The translations under genes and the position numbers were made by a program. A stretch of 64,000 nt of DNA, from NCBI GenBank assembly GCA_009663185.1, contig VJZX01000001.1, forward strand, positions 327,389 to 391,388, read 5' to 3'. Shown piece by piece: positions 9,630-18,254 of this stretch. This stretch comes from Isoptericola halalbus. Lineage in GTDB: Bacteria > Actinomycetota > Actinomycetes > Actinomycetales > Cellulomonadaceae. The stretch's first letter is position 1. Each line of letters opens with the position of its first letter. The notes under the pieces were generated by a model that was not told the origin of the DNA, did no database searches, and saw only the letters and a list, made by a program, of their open reading frames with translations.

Positions 9630-10391
9630 TCAGCGCAGCCGGCGCAGGAACTCGCGCGTGCGCTCGCGTTGCGGGTCGTCGAGCACCTGCCCCGGCGCGC
9701 CGCGCTCGTGCACGCGTCCGTCGTGCAGGAACACGACCTCGTCGGCGACCTCGCGAGCGAAGCCCATCTCGTGGGTCGCCACAAGCATGGTCGTGCCCTC
9801 GTCGCGCAGGGCGTGGAGCAGGTCGAGCACCTCGCCCACGAGCTCGGGGTCGAGCGCGGAGGTGATCTCGTCGAGCAGGAGGAGCTCGGGCCCGGACACG
9901 AGAGCGCGGGCGATCGCGGCCCGCTGCTGCTCGCCGCCCGAGAGCTGGTCGGGGTAGGCGCGCGCCTTGTGCGCGAGCCCGACCTTCTCGAGCATGGCGA
10001 GCCCGGCCTGGTCGGCCTCGGCCCGCGGCCGGCGGTGCACGACGCGCGGGGCGAGCGTCACGTTGTCGAGCACCCGCAGGTGCGGGAACAGGTTGTACTG
10101 CTGGAAGACGAGGGCGAGCCGGGAGCGGACCACGTTCGCGTCGACCCACGGGTCGGCCACGTCCTCGCCGTCGAGCAGCACCTGGCCGTCGTCGACGTCC
10201 TCGAGCAGGTCGACCACGCGCAGCAGCGTCGACTTCCCGGACCCCGACGAGCCCACGACGACGACGCAGGCGTGCTCGCCGACGTCGAGGTCGATGCCGT
10301 CGAGCACGACCCTGCGGTCCTCGCCCGCGCCGTACGTCTTGCGCACCCCGCGCAGGGACAGCAACGGCTGAGAAGCCCCCGGAGCGATCAC
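9630..10391 (-). CDS. Polar amino acid ABC transporter, ATP-binding subunit
   Basis: This 253-residue GlnQ-type ATPase has Walker A GSSGSGKST (residues about 49-57), Q-loop VFQQYNLFPHL, signature LSGGEQQR, Walker B LLLLDE with SALDPE and the switch His in VATHEMGFA. The FQQYNLFPH and LDEITSALDPE sequences are specific for the polar amino acid importer family. It starts at a GTG whose GTGA overlaps the permease stop, so it is translationally coupled. It energises uptake with the permease and binding protein encoded upstream. Confidence 0.95.
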   Translation of the reverse strand: MIAPGASQPLLSLRGVRKTYGAGEDRRVVLDGIDLDVGEHACVVVVGSSGSGKSTLLRVVDLLEDVDDGQVLLDGEDVADPWVDANVVRSRLALVFQQYNLFPHLRVLDNVTLAPRVVHRRPRAEADQAGLAMLEKVGLAHKARAYPDQLSGGEQQRAAIARALVSGPELLLLDEITSALDPELVGEVLDLLHALRDEGTTMLVATHEMGFAREVADEVVFLHDGRVHERGAPGQVLDDPQRERTREFLRRLR

Positions 10392-11260
10392 CGCAACACC
10401 CCCGCACCGGGCACGCCGCGCAGCTGCCCGCGCCACCCTTGCCGTGCCGACCACGCGTCCACGAGCCGCGTGAGCGGGATCGAGATCAGCAGGAACAGGA
10501 TCCCGGCCACGACGTACGGGGTGAAGTTGTAGTTGCCGGTGGTGGCGATCTGCGCCGCGCGGATCGCGTCCACGGCTCCGAGGATCGAGATGAGCCCAGA
10601 GTCCTTCTGCAGGGACACCAGCACGCTCGCCACCGGCGCGGTCACGTTCCGCACGGCCTGCGGGAGGACGACGCGGCGCGCCGCCTGCCCGCGCGTGAGC
10701 CCGAGCGACCGCGCCGCGGCGCCCTGCGACGGGTGTACCGACTCGATGCCGGCGCGGAAGATCTCGGTGAGATACGCCGTGTAGGTGAGGACGATCGCGA
10801 GCCCGCCCAGGAACGCCGCGCTCACGGGGAGCCACTCGAGCCGCAGCGCGGGCAGCCCGAACCCGACGAGCAGCAGCACCAGCAGCACGGGCACGCCGCG
10901 GAACACGTCGACGTAGACGGTCGCGAGAACCCGCAGGGGGAACAGCGCCGGCAGCCGCGACGTGCGCACCACGGCGATCAGCAGGCCGACGGCGAGCCCC
11001 ACGACCGACGCCACGACCCACACCCGCAGGTTGAGCCACAGGCCGACCGCGACGTCGGGCAGCACCTCCCACGCCCGCTCGGGCGAGAAGAACGCCTGCC
11101 GCGCGCGCTCCCAGCCCGGCGCGTTCGTCACGACGAGGACGACGCCCGCCAGCACGACCGCCGTCGCGACTCCGGCCACGAGCAGCGCCCTGCGGTGCTG
11201 GGCGCGCCGGAACGCCTCGCGGGCGCGGGCACGCTCGGACGGCACCCAGGCGTCGGTCAT
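10388..11260 (-). CDS. Polar amino acid ABC transporter, permease
   Basis: The 290-residue HisM/GlnP-type permease has a long cytosolic N-terminus, a first helix at about 27-47 and five further helices after residue 70. The cytosolic EAA-like loop is EIFRAGIESVHPSQGAAARSLGLT (about 166-189), the contact for the ATPase. The preceding block VDVFRGVPVLLVL is characteristic of the amino acid family. Only one permease gene is present, so a homodimer is expected. It lies 13 bases after the binding-protein stop. Confidence 0.95.
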   Translation of the reverse strand: MTDAWVPSERARAREAFRRAQHRRALLVAGVATAVVLAGVVLVVTNAPGWERARQAFFSPERAWEVLPDVAVGLWLNLRVWVVASVVGLAVGLLIAVVRTSRLPALFPLRVLATVYVDVFRGVPVLLVLLLVGFGLPALRLEWLPVSAAFLGGLAIVLTYTAYLTEIFRAGIESVHPSQGAAARSLGLTRGQAARRVVLPQAVRNVTAPVASVLVSLQKDSGLISILGAVDAIRAAQIATTGNYNFTPYVVAGILFLLISIPLTRLVDAWSARQGWRGQLRGVPGAGVLR

Positions 11261-11273
11261 CGCAGGCGGGGCC

Positions 11274-12146
11274 TCACGACAGCTCGGGGATGTCGTCCGA
11301 CTTCAGCCACTCGGTGCGCAGCTGCTCGAGAGTGCCGTCCGCCTCGAGTGCCTCGACCGCCTCCGAGACGCAGGCCGTGAGCTCGGAGTCCTTGTCGAGC
11401 ACGAGGCCGAGCTGCTCGGGCTCGCCCGCGTCGGGCAGCGTGCCGGCGACGTGCGTGTCCGGGAAGTACACCGTCGAGGCCGCCACGCCCTGGTCGACGT
11501 CCATGACCATCGCGTCGACCGTGCCCGACGTCAGCGCGGTCATGCCGTCGCCGGCGTTGTTGAACGGCACGATCTCGACGGCATCGCCCCACGCCGTCTC
11601 CGCGGCGTCGAGCGAGGTCTGCGACGCCGTCACGCCGACGCGCGCGCCCTCGAGGTCGGCGAGCGACGCCGCCTCGGCGTACTCGCCCTCGTCGGCGACG
11701 ATGACTCCCTGGCGGCTCGTCAGGTACGGGCTCGAGAAGTCGACCGCCTGGGCCCGCTCCTCCGTGATGGTCGTCTGGTACGCGGCGACGTCGAACGGCT
11801 TGATCGCCGGGCTGATGATCTGCTCGAACGTGACCGTGACCCACTCGACGTCCTCGGCGGCGTAGCCGAGCTCCTCGGCGACCGCGTAGACGAGCGCCGA
11901 CTCGAAGCCCTCGCCGCTCGTCGGCTCGCCCACGTACCACGGCTCGAACGGCTCGCCGGCTCCCACGGTCAGCGTTCCGTCGGTCAGCGTGGGCAGGTCG
12001 CCGGCGGCGCACTCGGCGCCCGCACCGGCGTCGGTCGCCGCGGTCGTCTCAGGAGCCTCCGGCTCGCCGGGCTGCGAGCACGCGGCGAGCCCGAGAACGA
12101 CGGCCGGGACCAGGGTGGCGGCGAGTGCGGGACGCGACGGGCGCAC
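11274..12146 (-). CDS. Polar amino acid ABC transporter, substrate-binding lipoprotein
   Basis: The 290-residue protein starts at GTG 12146, behind GGAAGG. It has a lipoprotein signal, with LGLAAC placing the acylated cysteine at about residue 22, then an acidic Pro/Thr linker. The periplasmic-binding-protein family 3 core follows: FEPWYVGE, a GFESALVYAVAEELGY block and an AYQTTITEERAQAVDFSSPYL block. The Gly-rich entry motif differs slightly from well-studied His/Gln binders, so the ligand is not assignable. It is first in a three-gene operon (binding protein, permease, ATPase). An upstream in-frame extension is rejected because it would bury the signal peptide. Confidence 0.93.
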   Translation of the reverse strand: MRPSRPALAATLVPAVVLGLAACSQPGEPEAPETTAATDAGAGAECAAGDLPTLTDGTLTVGAGEPFEPWYVGEPTSGEGFESALVYAVAEELGYAAEDVEWVTVTFEQIISPAIKPFDVAAYQTTITEERAQAVDFSSPYLTSRQGVIVADEGEYAEAASLADLEGARVGVTASQTSLDAAETAWGDAVEIVPFNNAGDGMTALTSGTVDAMVMDVDQGVAASTVYFPDTHVAGTLPDAGEPEQLGLVLDKDSELTACVSEAVEALEADGTLEQLRTEWLKSDDIPELS

Positions 12147-12192
12147 GGCGGGGCCTTCCGTTCTGACGTGGGACGACGACGCCGAGCCTAGC

Positions 12193-12708
12193 TCAGGGGT
12201 GCACGTGCGCCCTGTTGCCCGTCCTCGCCGAGATGTCCTCCTCCGCCTGCCCGAGGAGCGCGTCGGCGAGCCGCCGCAGCGCGCGCCCGGCCGCGACCTC
12301 GTCCCCGATGACGGGGACCTCCTGGTCGCCCGGATCCTTGCGCGCGTGCCCGACGCCACGCAGCGGCCCGACGTCGCCGTGCTCGGCCGGCCCGGCCACG
12401 AGGGTGGCCTCCGCCGTCGTGCTCCCCGACGACTCGACCACCGTCAGCTGCACGTGCCAGGTCGTCGACCGCGTCGGCACACCCGCGCCAGCGGTCGCCC
12501 GCTCGGTCGTGCCCTCGCTGCCGGGATCGTGCCGGACCACGGTGTCGGGCCCCGGGAAGACGAGCGACTCGTCCCCGGTGTCCGACCATCGCACCAGGTA
12601 CGGCGGCGACCCGTCCGCGCTGCGCACGCTCACCACGACGCCCTCGCGCACCGCGGCACCCACCACGCCGGACGCCGTCACGATCCGGTCACCTACTGAC
12701 GCCTTCAT
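12193..12708 (-). CDS. DUF1918 + DUF1876 (dsRBD-like) fusion protein
   Basis: The 171-residue protein has two parts. Residues 1-60 are a DUF1918 SH3-like domain (MKASVGDRIV ... GVVVSVRSADGSPPYLVRWSDTGDESLVFPG). Residues about 78-171 match DUF1876, a small double-stranded-RNA-binding-like fold (TWHVQLTVVESSGSTTAEATL ... GDEVAAGRALRRLADAL). Both domains usually occur as separate small actinobacterial proteins of unknown role, and fusions are known. GGAGGA precedes the ATG. It stands alone between the amino acid transporter and the GH42 operon. Confidence 0.85.
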   Translation of the reverse strand: MKASVGDRIVTASGVVGAAVREGVVVSVRSADGSPPYLVRWSDTGDESLVFPGPDTVVRHDPGSEGTTERATAGAGVPTRSTTWHVQLTVVESSGSTTAEATLVAGPAEHGDVGPLRGVGHARKDPGDQEVPVIGDEVAAGRALRRLADALLGQAEEDISARTGNRAHVHP

Positions 12709-12802
12709 GAGCAGTCCTCCGTCTCGTCGTCGAGCATCTGCATCGTGTTCCATCATGCGCCCGACGCCGGAGGTTCGCCGAGGGTCCGGCGGGATCGTCC
12801 CG

Positions 12803-14905
12803 TCAGGTCTCGAGGAGCACCCGAACGTCCCACGGTCCGAGCGCGACGGTCTCCCCTGCTGCGAACGCGTCGTCGCCCAGCGCGTCCCGCACGGCGACGG
12901 GTACGGTGCACGGCGCCGGCTCCCAGGACCAGTTGTGCAGCACACGCAGCCGGGCTCCAATCCCGGTCGTCGCCGACGTCACGGTCACGGAGCCGGCGCG
13001 CAGCTCGCGCCACGGGTCGCCGTCGGCCGGCACGAGCCAGTCGAGAAGCTCCCGGGCGAGCGTCCGGTCGGGCACGGTGCCCACGACCGTGACGCGACCT
13101 GCGCCCGCCCGGGCCGTCGTGATGGCGGAGAACCGCCCGTGGTGCGGGTGGTCGTAAGTGGCGACGACGTCGGCACCCTCGGCGCGCAGGGCGTCCGCCC
13201 AGCGGGTCGCCCGTCCTGACGCGGAGAACCCGTTCCCCTCGTCCCAGAGCTCCACGGGAGCGTCGAGGCTGGAGAACTCCTGGTAGCTCACGCCCGCGAC
13301 GTCGGACAGCAGCGCGGGCTTGACCTCACGCCGGGCCCGCGCCTCGGTGTCGGCATAGGCCGTACGCGGTCCGAGCACCAGGTGCCCGCCCGCCTCCGCG
13401 TAGCGGCGCAGCCAGGTGAGCAGCTCGTCCGACGCGACGTACAGCGCGGGGACCAGCAGCACGAGCAGCTCGGCGGCGACGTCGCCCGGGTCGCGCAGGT
13501 CGCCCCCGGCGTCGTCGACGAGCTGGTTGTCGTGCACGATGCGGACTCCGGCGCCGGCGTCGAACGCGCCCCGGTAGAACGCCTCGACGATCTCCTCGTA
13601 CGTGCGCGGGTCCGGCCGCCCGTCCGCCTCCCAGGCGGGCTGGCCCGCCAGCCCCCACAGGGACGGGTGCGACCAGACCAGGCCGACCGCGGCGTCGGGC
13701 ACCAGCCCCTCGACGAGCGGGCCGGCGGTGGCCAGCTCGCCGCCGAGCTGCGAGAGCTCGTCGTACACGCGACCGGGGCGCTGGTCGTGCGGGATGACGC
13801 CACCCCAGTAGGTCTCGGCGCCGTAGTGCAGCGTGTGCCAGTGCCAGTACTCGATCATGCGGGCGCCGCGGGCGACCATCGCCCACGCGACCTGGCGCCA
13901 CTGGCCGTCGAAGGCCGGGTAGTTGGTGGCGGAGCCGCCGATCGACGCCGCGTTCGTCTCGGTGACGAGGAACGGCTCCTGCCGAGAGGAGTACATGCGG
14001 TCCGCGCTGTGGAAGACGGTCCACGTGCCCTGCGTGGCCCATCCCTGGCGGGCGCCGTCGGCCCCGGGCATCGCGAGCCCGTCCTGCATCGCGTAGTAGG
14101 GGTTGCCCGCCGTGACGTCGAGGTCCTCGGTCAGCCGCCGGTCCTCCAGAGCCGGGCGGCTGTAGGCCAGACACGTCGTGACGAACTTCTCCGGTCCGGC
14201 GAGCTCGCGCACGATCTGGGCCTGCCAGGTGATGAACTCCGTCGTGAGCCGGGCCTGGAAGCGCCGCCACGCCAGGTCGTACTGCGGCTGGGCGTTGTTG
14301 TCGGGCGTCCACAGGTCTGCCCAGGTGGACAGCCGGTGCGACCAGTAGACGAGGCCCCACTCCCGGTTGAGCGTCTCGATGTCGCCGTAGGTGCGCCGCA
14401 GGTCGTCCACGAACGCCTGGAAGACACCGTGGTTGTGGAAGAGCTCGAGTCCGGGCTCGTTGTCGACCTGGAACCCGATCACCGCCGGGTGGTCGTGGTA
14501 TCGCCCGACGACGGCGCGGATGACGCGCTCGGCATGAAAGCGGTACGCGGGGTGCGTGAAGTCCATCTCCTGGCGCGCGCCCCAGCCGATGCGCTCGCCC
14601 GTGCGGCGCTCGGCCGCGATCTCGGGGTACTTGCGCGCGAGCCACGGCGGGACCGCGTAGGTCGGCGTGCCCAGGACGACCGAGATCCCCCGGGCGTGCG
14701 CCCCGTCGAGGACCGGGGCGAGGTACTCGAGCTCGAACACCCCGTCCTCGGGCTCCCACGTCGACCAGGTCGACTCCCCCACCCGGATGACGGAGAACCC
14801 GGCCGCCTTCATGAGGTCGAGGTCCTCGTCCAGCCGCGGGGACGGCTGGTACTCGTGGTAGTAGGCGGCGCCGAAGAGCACCGGCCGCGGCAGGTCTGTC
14901 GCCAC
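12803..14905 (-). CDS. GH42 beta-galactosidase
   Basis: The 700-residue enzyme has the GH42 layout: a catalytic barrel (about 1-395), a glutamine-amidotransferase-like trimerisation domain (about 400-620) and a small C-terminal beta domain. The acid/base is E150 in GFQVDNEPG and the nucleophile E316 in FLVTETNAAS. There is no signal peptide, so it acts in the cytosol on galactosides (lacto- or galacto-oligosaccharides) imported by the ABC system encoded just upstream. The GTG start at 14905 follows AAAGGA; the upstream frame overlaps the permease region. It is the last gene of a five-gene LacI-controlled operon. Confidence 0.93.
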   Translation of the reverse strand: MATDLPRPVLFGAAYYHEYQPSPRLDEDLDLMKAAGFSVIRVGESTWSTWEPEDGVFELEYLAPVLDGAHARGISVVLGTPTYAVPPWLARKYPEIAAERRTGERIGWGARQEMDFTHPAYRFHAERVIRAVVGRYHDHPAVIGFQVDNEPGLELFHNHGVFQAFVDDLRRTYGDIETLNREWGLVYWSHRLSTWADLWTPDNNAQPQYDLAWRRFQARLTTEFITWQAQIVRELAGPEKFVTTCLAYSRPALEDRRLTEDLDVTAGNPYYAMQDGLAMPGADGARQGWATQGTWTVFHSADRMYSSRQEPFLVTETNAASIGGSATNYPAFDGQWRQVAWAMVARGARMIEYWHWHTLHYGAETYWGGVIPHDQRPGRVYDELSQLGGELATAGPLVEGLVPDAAVGLVWSHPSLWGLAGQPAWEADGRPDPRTYEEIVEAFYRGAFDAGAGVRIVHDNQLVDDAGGDLRDPGDVAAELLVLLVPALYVASDELLTWLRRYAEAGGHLVLGPRTAYADTEARARREVKPALLSDVAGVSYQEFSSLDAPVELWDEGNGFSASGRATRWADALRAEGADVVATYDHPHHGRFSAITTARAGAGRVTVVGTVPDRTLARELLDWLVPADGDPWRELRAGSVTVTSATTGIGARLRVLHNWSWEPAPCTVPVAVRDALGDDAFAAGETVALGPWDVRVLLET

Positions 14906-14952
14906 GGTGTTCCTTTCGCTGGAGGGGTCGTCGGAGGGGTTGTTGCGCAGGG

Positions 14953-15867
14953 TCACTGCTTGACCCCGCCGGTCGTCAGGCCGGACTGCCAGTAGCGCTG
15001 CAGGAACAGGAAGGCCACGACGAGCGGGATGATCGAGACGAGCGACCCGGTGATGACCATCGAGAACAGCGCCTGCGAGCCCGCGCCGGCCTGGGAGGTC
15101 GCCTGCCACTGCGCCAGCCCGACGGTGAGCGGATACCACTCGGGGCTGTTGAGCATGATCAGCGGGAGGAAGTAGTTGTTCCACGTCGCCACGAGCGCGA
15201 ACAGCAGCACGGTGATGAAGCCGGGGGCGAGGAGCCGCAGCACGATCTGCACGAAGATCCGGAACTCTCCCGCGCCGTCGACGCGCGCTGCCTCGAGCAG
15301 GGTGTCGGGCACCGCGCTCTCGGCGTAGACGCGCATGAGGTAGACCCCGAACGGGCTCACGAGCGACGGCAGGATCACGGCCCAGGGAGTGTCCGTCAGC
15401 CCCACCTTGGCGAACAGCAGGTACGTCGGGATCGCCAGCGCGGTCAGCGGGATCATGATCGCGCCCAGGACGAACGCGAACAGCGCGTTGCTTCCGCGGA
15501 ACCGCAGCTTGGCGAACGCGTACCCGGCCGCCGTCGCGAGCGCCGCCGCCCCGATCGCCGCCGTTCCCGCGTACAGGATCGTGTTGCGCGCCCAGGTGAG
15601 GTAGATGCCACCCTGGCGCGTGAACACGTCGCGCAGGTTGTCGCCGATGTTCACCTCGTCGGCGAACCACAGGCCGAACGACGAGAAGAGGTCCGCGTTG
15701 GACTTGGTCGACGCGACGACGAGCCACCACAGCGGCAGCAGGAAGTACGCGACGGCGGCCAGGAGTCCGATAGTCAGGATCCAGCTCGGCTTGGCCTGTG
15801 CGCCTCGACGGCGACGCCGGGCGACCGGGCGGGCCTCGGTCGTGGACGGGACCTTTGTCGTGGTCAC
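14953..15867 (-). CDS. Sugar ABC transporter permease (MalG/CUT1 type)
   Basis: The 304-residue permease has six helices, the first at about 28-48, and the EAA loop DTLLEAARVDGAGEFRIFVQIVLRLL (about 193-218) that docks the ATPase. Its GTG start overlaps the stop of the partner permease (GTGA). No ATPase gene is in the operon, so a shared MsiK-like ATPase encoded elsewhere is expected, as is common for actinobacterial CUT1 systems. It imports the substrate of the GH42 enzyme encoded 47 bases downstream. Confidence 0.93.
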   Translation of the reverse strand: MTTTKVPSTTEARPVARRRRRGAQAKPSWILTIGLLAAVAYFLLPLWWLVVASTKSNADLFSSFGLWFADEVNIGDNLRDVFTRQGGIYLTWARNTILYAGTAAIGAAALATAAGYAFAKLRFRGSNALFAFVLGAIMIPLTALAIPTYLLFAKVGLTDTPWAVILPSLVSPFGVYLMRVYAESAVPDTLLEAARVDGAGEFRIFVQIVLRLLAPGFITVLLFALVATWNNYFLPLIMLNSPEWYPLTVGLAQWQATSQAGAGSQALFSMVITGSLVSIIPLVVAFLFLQRYWQSGLTTGGVKQ

Positions 15868-16811
15868 GAGGCACGCTCCTTGCGCAGGGCGCCCAGCTGG
15901 ACGACGTACGAGACGATCATGATGACGAAGCCGAGCAGGAACGCGAGCGCCGCGGCGTAGTTCACCTCGCGCCCGATGAACGCGATGTTGTAGGCGTACA
16001 GGTTGGGCGTGTAGCCGATGCCGATGACGTTGGGCGCGATCGTGGCGAGGATGCTCGGCTCGTTGAACAGCTGGAAGGTACCGATCACCGAGAAGATGGT
16101 GGTCAGCAGGAGCGCCGGCCGGATCGCGGGGATCTTGATCGACCAGGCGACGCGGATCTCGCCCGCCCCGTCGACGCGCGCGGCCTCGTAGACCTCGGAG
16201 GGGATCGCCCGCAGCGCGGCGAACATGATGATCATGTTGTAGCCGACGAAGCTCCACGTGACGATGTTCATGATCGAGTAGAGCATCAGGTCCCGGGACA
16301 GGAAGTTGGGAGCCGTCGTCCCCAGGTCGCGGGCGAACTGGGCGAACGGCCCGAAGTTCCGTCCGTACAGGTACCCCCACATGAGGGCGGCGATGACCCC
16401 CGGCACGGCGTAGGGAACGAAGATGCTCAGCCGCACGAAGCGCTTCAGACGGAGTCGCCCGCTGTCGAGGACCAGCGCGAACAGCAGGGCGAAGCCGAGC
16501 ATGATCGGCACCTGGATGACCAGGAACTGCACCATGCGCAGCACGCCCGCGATGAACGTGTTGTCCTGCACGGCCCGCACGTAGTTGTCGAACCCCACGA
16601 AGGCGTTCCCGCCGATGAGCTGCACCCGGAAGAAGGACAGATAACCCGAATACACCAGCGGCACGACGAGCATCGCGACGAAGACGACCAGGAACGGCAG
16701 GACGAACAGGTAGCCGGCGCGCGCCTCTCGATACTGCAGCCCGGCCCCGTGCGCGCGGCCGGTAGGGGTCTCGCCGCGCTGCACCTCGGTCGTCGTGGTG
16801 GTGGACGCCAT
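15864..16811 (-). CDS. Sugar ABC transporter permease (MalF/CUT1 type)
   Basis: At 315 residues, with a polar N-terminal tail (about 1-30) and six helices, this is the MalF-like partner. The EAA loop is SEVYEAARVDGAGEIRVAWSIKIPAI (about 206-231). The family block PSILATIAPNVIGIGYTPNLYAYNIAF is seen before the last helices. CCACCTCCTTTCG on the plus strand gives an AGGAGG ribosome site ahead of the ATG. It follows the binding-protein gene by 68 bases and is coupled to the second permease. Confidence 0.93.
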   Translation of the reverse strand: MASTTTTTEVQRGETPTGRAHGAGLQYREARAGYLFVLPFLVVFVAMLVVPLVYSGYLSFFRVQLIGGNAFVGFDNYVRAVQDNTFIAGVLRMVQFLVIQVPIMLGFALLFALVLDSGRLRLKRFVRLSIFVPYAVPGVIAALMWGYLYGRNFGPFAQFARDLGTTAPNFLSRDLMLYSIMNIVTWSFVGYNMIIMFAALRAIPSEVYEAARVDGAGEIRVAWSIKIPAIRPALLLTTIFSVIGTFQLFNEPSILATIAPNVIGIGYTPNLYAYNIAFIGREVNYAAALAFLLGFVIMIVSYVVQLGALRKERAS

Positions 16812-16879
16812 CGCCCGCCACCTCCTTTCGGATCGTGGTGGACGGGCCACGCGCTCGGCCCGGCCCGTCCACCGAGGTG

Positions 16880-18250
16880 TCACTCGACGGTGAAGCCCTG
16901 GCCCTCGGCGTAGGACACCAGCTCGGCCTGCCACGCCTCGAGGCCGGCGACCATGTCGCCGCGCTGAGAGATGGCGTCGCCGAGCGTCTCGTTGAACGCC
17001 GAGTACGCGAAGTCCATGAACGGCAGCCACTGCATGTCGGTGGACACCGTCCCGGAGATCTCGGCGAACAGCTCGTTGACCCGCTGGCCGCCGTAGAACT
17101 CGGACTCCTGCTCGACCCACTCAGGATCCTCAAGGATCTCTGTCGAGGCCGGGAACAGGAACTGCTCGGTCGCGAACCGGAGCGCCGGCTCGTGCTCGAT
17201 GTTGATCCACCGCGCGAGCTCGGCGGCCTGGATGGGGTTGTCGGACTGGTTCAGCACGACGTCGGTCGAGCCGCCCCAGTTCCCCGCGACGTTCTCACCG
17301 GCCGACCACTGCGGCAGCGGCGCCGCGCGCCACTTGCCGCTCGTGTTGCCGGCTGTGCCCTGGAGGAAGACCGGGCCCCAGGCGGCCGTCTGCCAGCTCG
17401 CGTACTTGCCGTTGGCGAGACCCTGGTACCACTGGTCGTTGAAGTCGGCGTCCACCCCGACGACGTCGTCCTGGACGAGGTCTTGCCAGAACTCGACGAC
17501 CTGCCGCACCTCGGGCGAGTCGACCGCGATCGTGACGGTCTCCTCGCCGTCGTAGCCGAACGGCCGCGCACCGGCCTGCCACATGAGGCCGACGAGCTGA
17601 CCCGGATCGTTGCCCGGCAGGTTGGTCAGGTAGCTGTCGGGGTTGGCCTCGCGGAAGTCGCGCGCCGCCTGGGCGAAGTCGTCCCAGGTCTCGGGCACCT
17701 CGATGCCGGCCTCGGACAGCAGGTCCTCCCGGTACAGGTTTCCCATCGGTCCCGTGTCCTGCGGGACGGCGTAGACCGAGTCGCCATCGCTGACCTGCTG
17801 CCAGACCCACTCCGGGAACATGTCCCCCAGGTCGTCGGGCAGGTACGGCGCCAGGTCGAGGAGGTCGTCGGTCACCCGGAACGACTGCAGGTGCTGGAAC
17901 TCGATCTGAGCCACGTCGGGGGCACCACTGCCGGCCTGCAGGGCCGTGCGCAGCTGCTGGTAGTGCTCGGCCCCGGCGCCGACGTTGACGAGCTCGACGT
18001 CGATCTCGGGGTAGGCCTCCATGAACATGTCGACCTGGTTCTGGATGTCGGGCACCCAGGTCCAGAAGGTCAGCTCGGTCGGCGTGCTCATCGCCTCGTC
18101 GAACTCCTCCTGCGTGATCTCCTCGGCGGGTGCGGCGTCGCCGTCGCCCCCGTCACCGTCACCGTCACCGCCGCCCCCGCATGCTGCGAGGACCAGGGAC
18201 CCCGCTGCGAGGGCCGACGCGATGGCAGCTCGGCGCTGGTTGGTTCGCAT
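16880..18250 (-). CDS. Sugar ABC transporter substrate-binding lipoprotein (CUT1)
   Basis: The 456-residue protein has a lipoprotein signal ending LVLAAC (C24) followed by an Asp/Gly-rich linker. A family 1 solute-binding core follows, with FWTWVPDIQNQVDMF, DVAQIEFQHLQSF and the typical NLYREDLLSEAGIEVPETWDDF segment. The ligand is inferred to be a galactoside because of the GH42 gene in the same operon. The start lies only four bases after the LacI stop, so regulator and transporter share a transcript. Confidence 0.92.
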   Translation of the reverse strand: MRTNQRRAAIASALAAGSLVLAACGGGGDGDGDGGDGDAAPAEEITQEEFDEAMSTPTELTFWTWVPDIQNQVDMFMEAYPEIDVELVNVGAGAEHYQQLRTALQAGSGAPDVAQIEFQHLQSFRVTDDLLDLAPYLPDDLGDMFPEWVWQQVSDGDSVYAVPQDTGPMGNLYREDLLSEAGIEVPETWDDFAQAARDFREANPDSYLTNLPGNDPGQLVGLMWQAGARPFGYDGEETVTIAVDSPEVRQVVEFWQDLVQDDVVGVDADFNDQWYQGLANGKYASWQTAAWGPVFLQGTAGNTSGKWRAAPLPQWSAGENVAGNWGGSTDVVLNQSDNPIQAAELARWINIEHEPALRFATEQFLFPASTEILEDPEWVEQESEFYGGQRVNELFAEISGTVSTDMQWLPFMDFAYSAFNETLGDAISQRGDMVAGLEAWQAELVSYAEGQGFTVE

Positions 18251-18254
18251 GTCA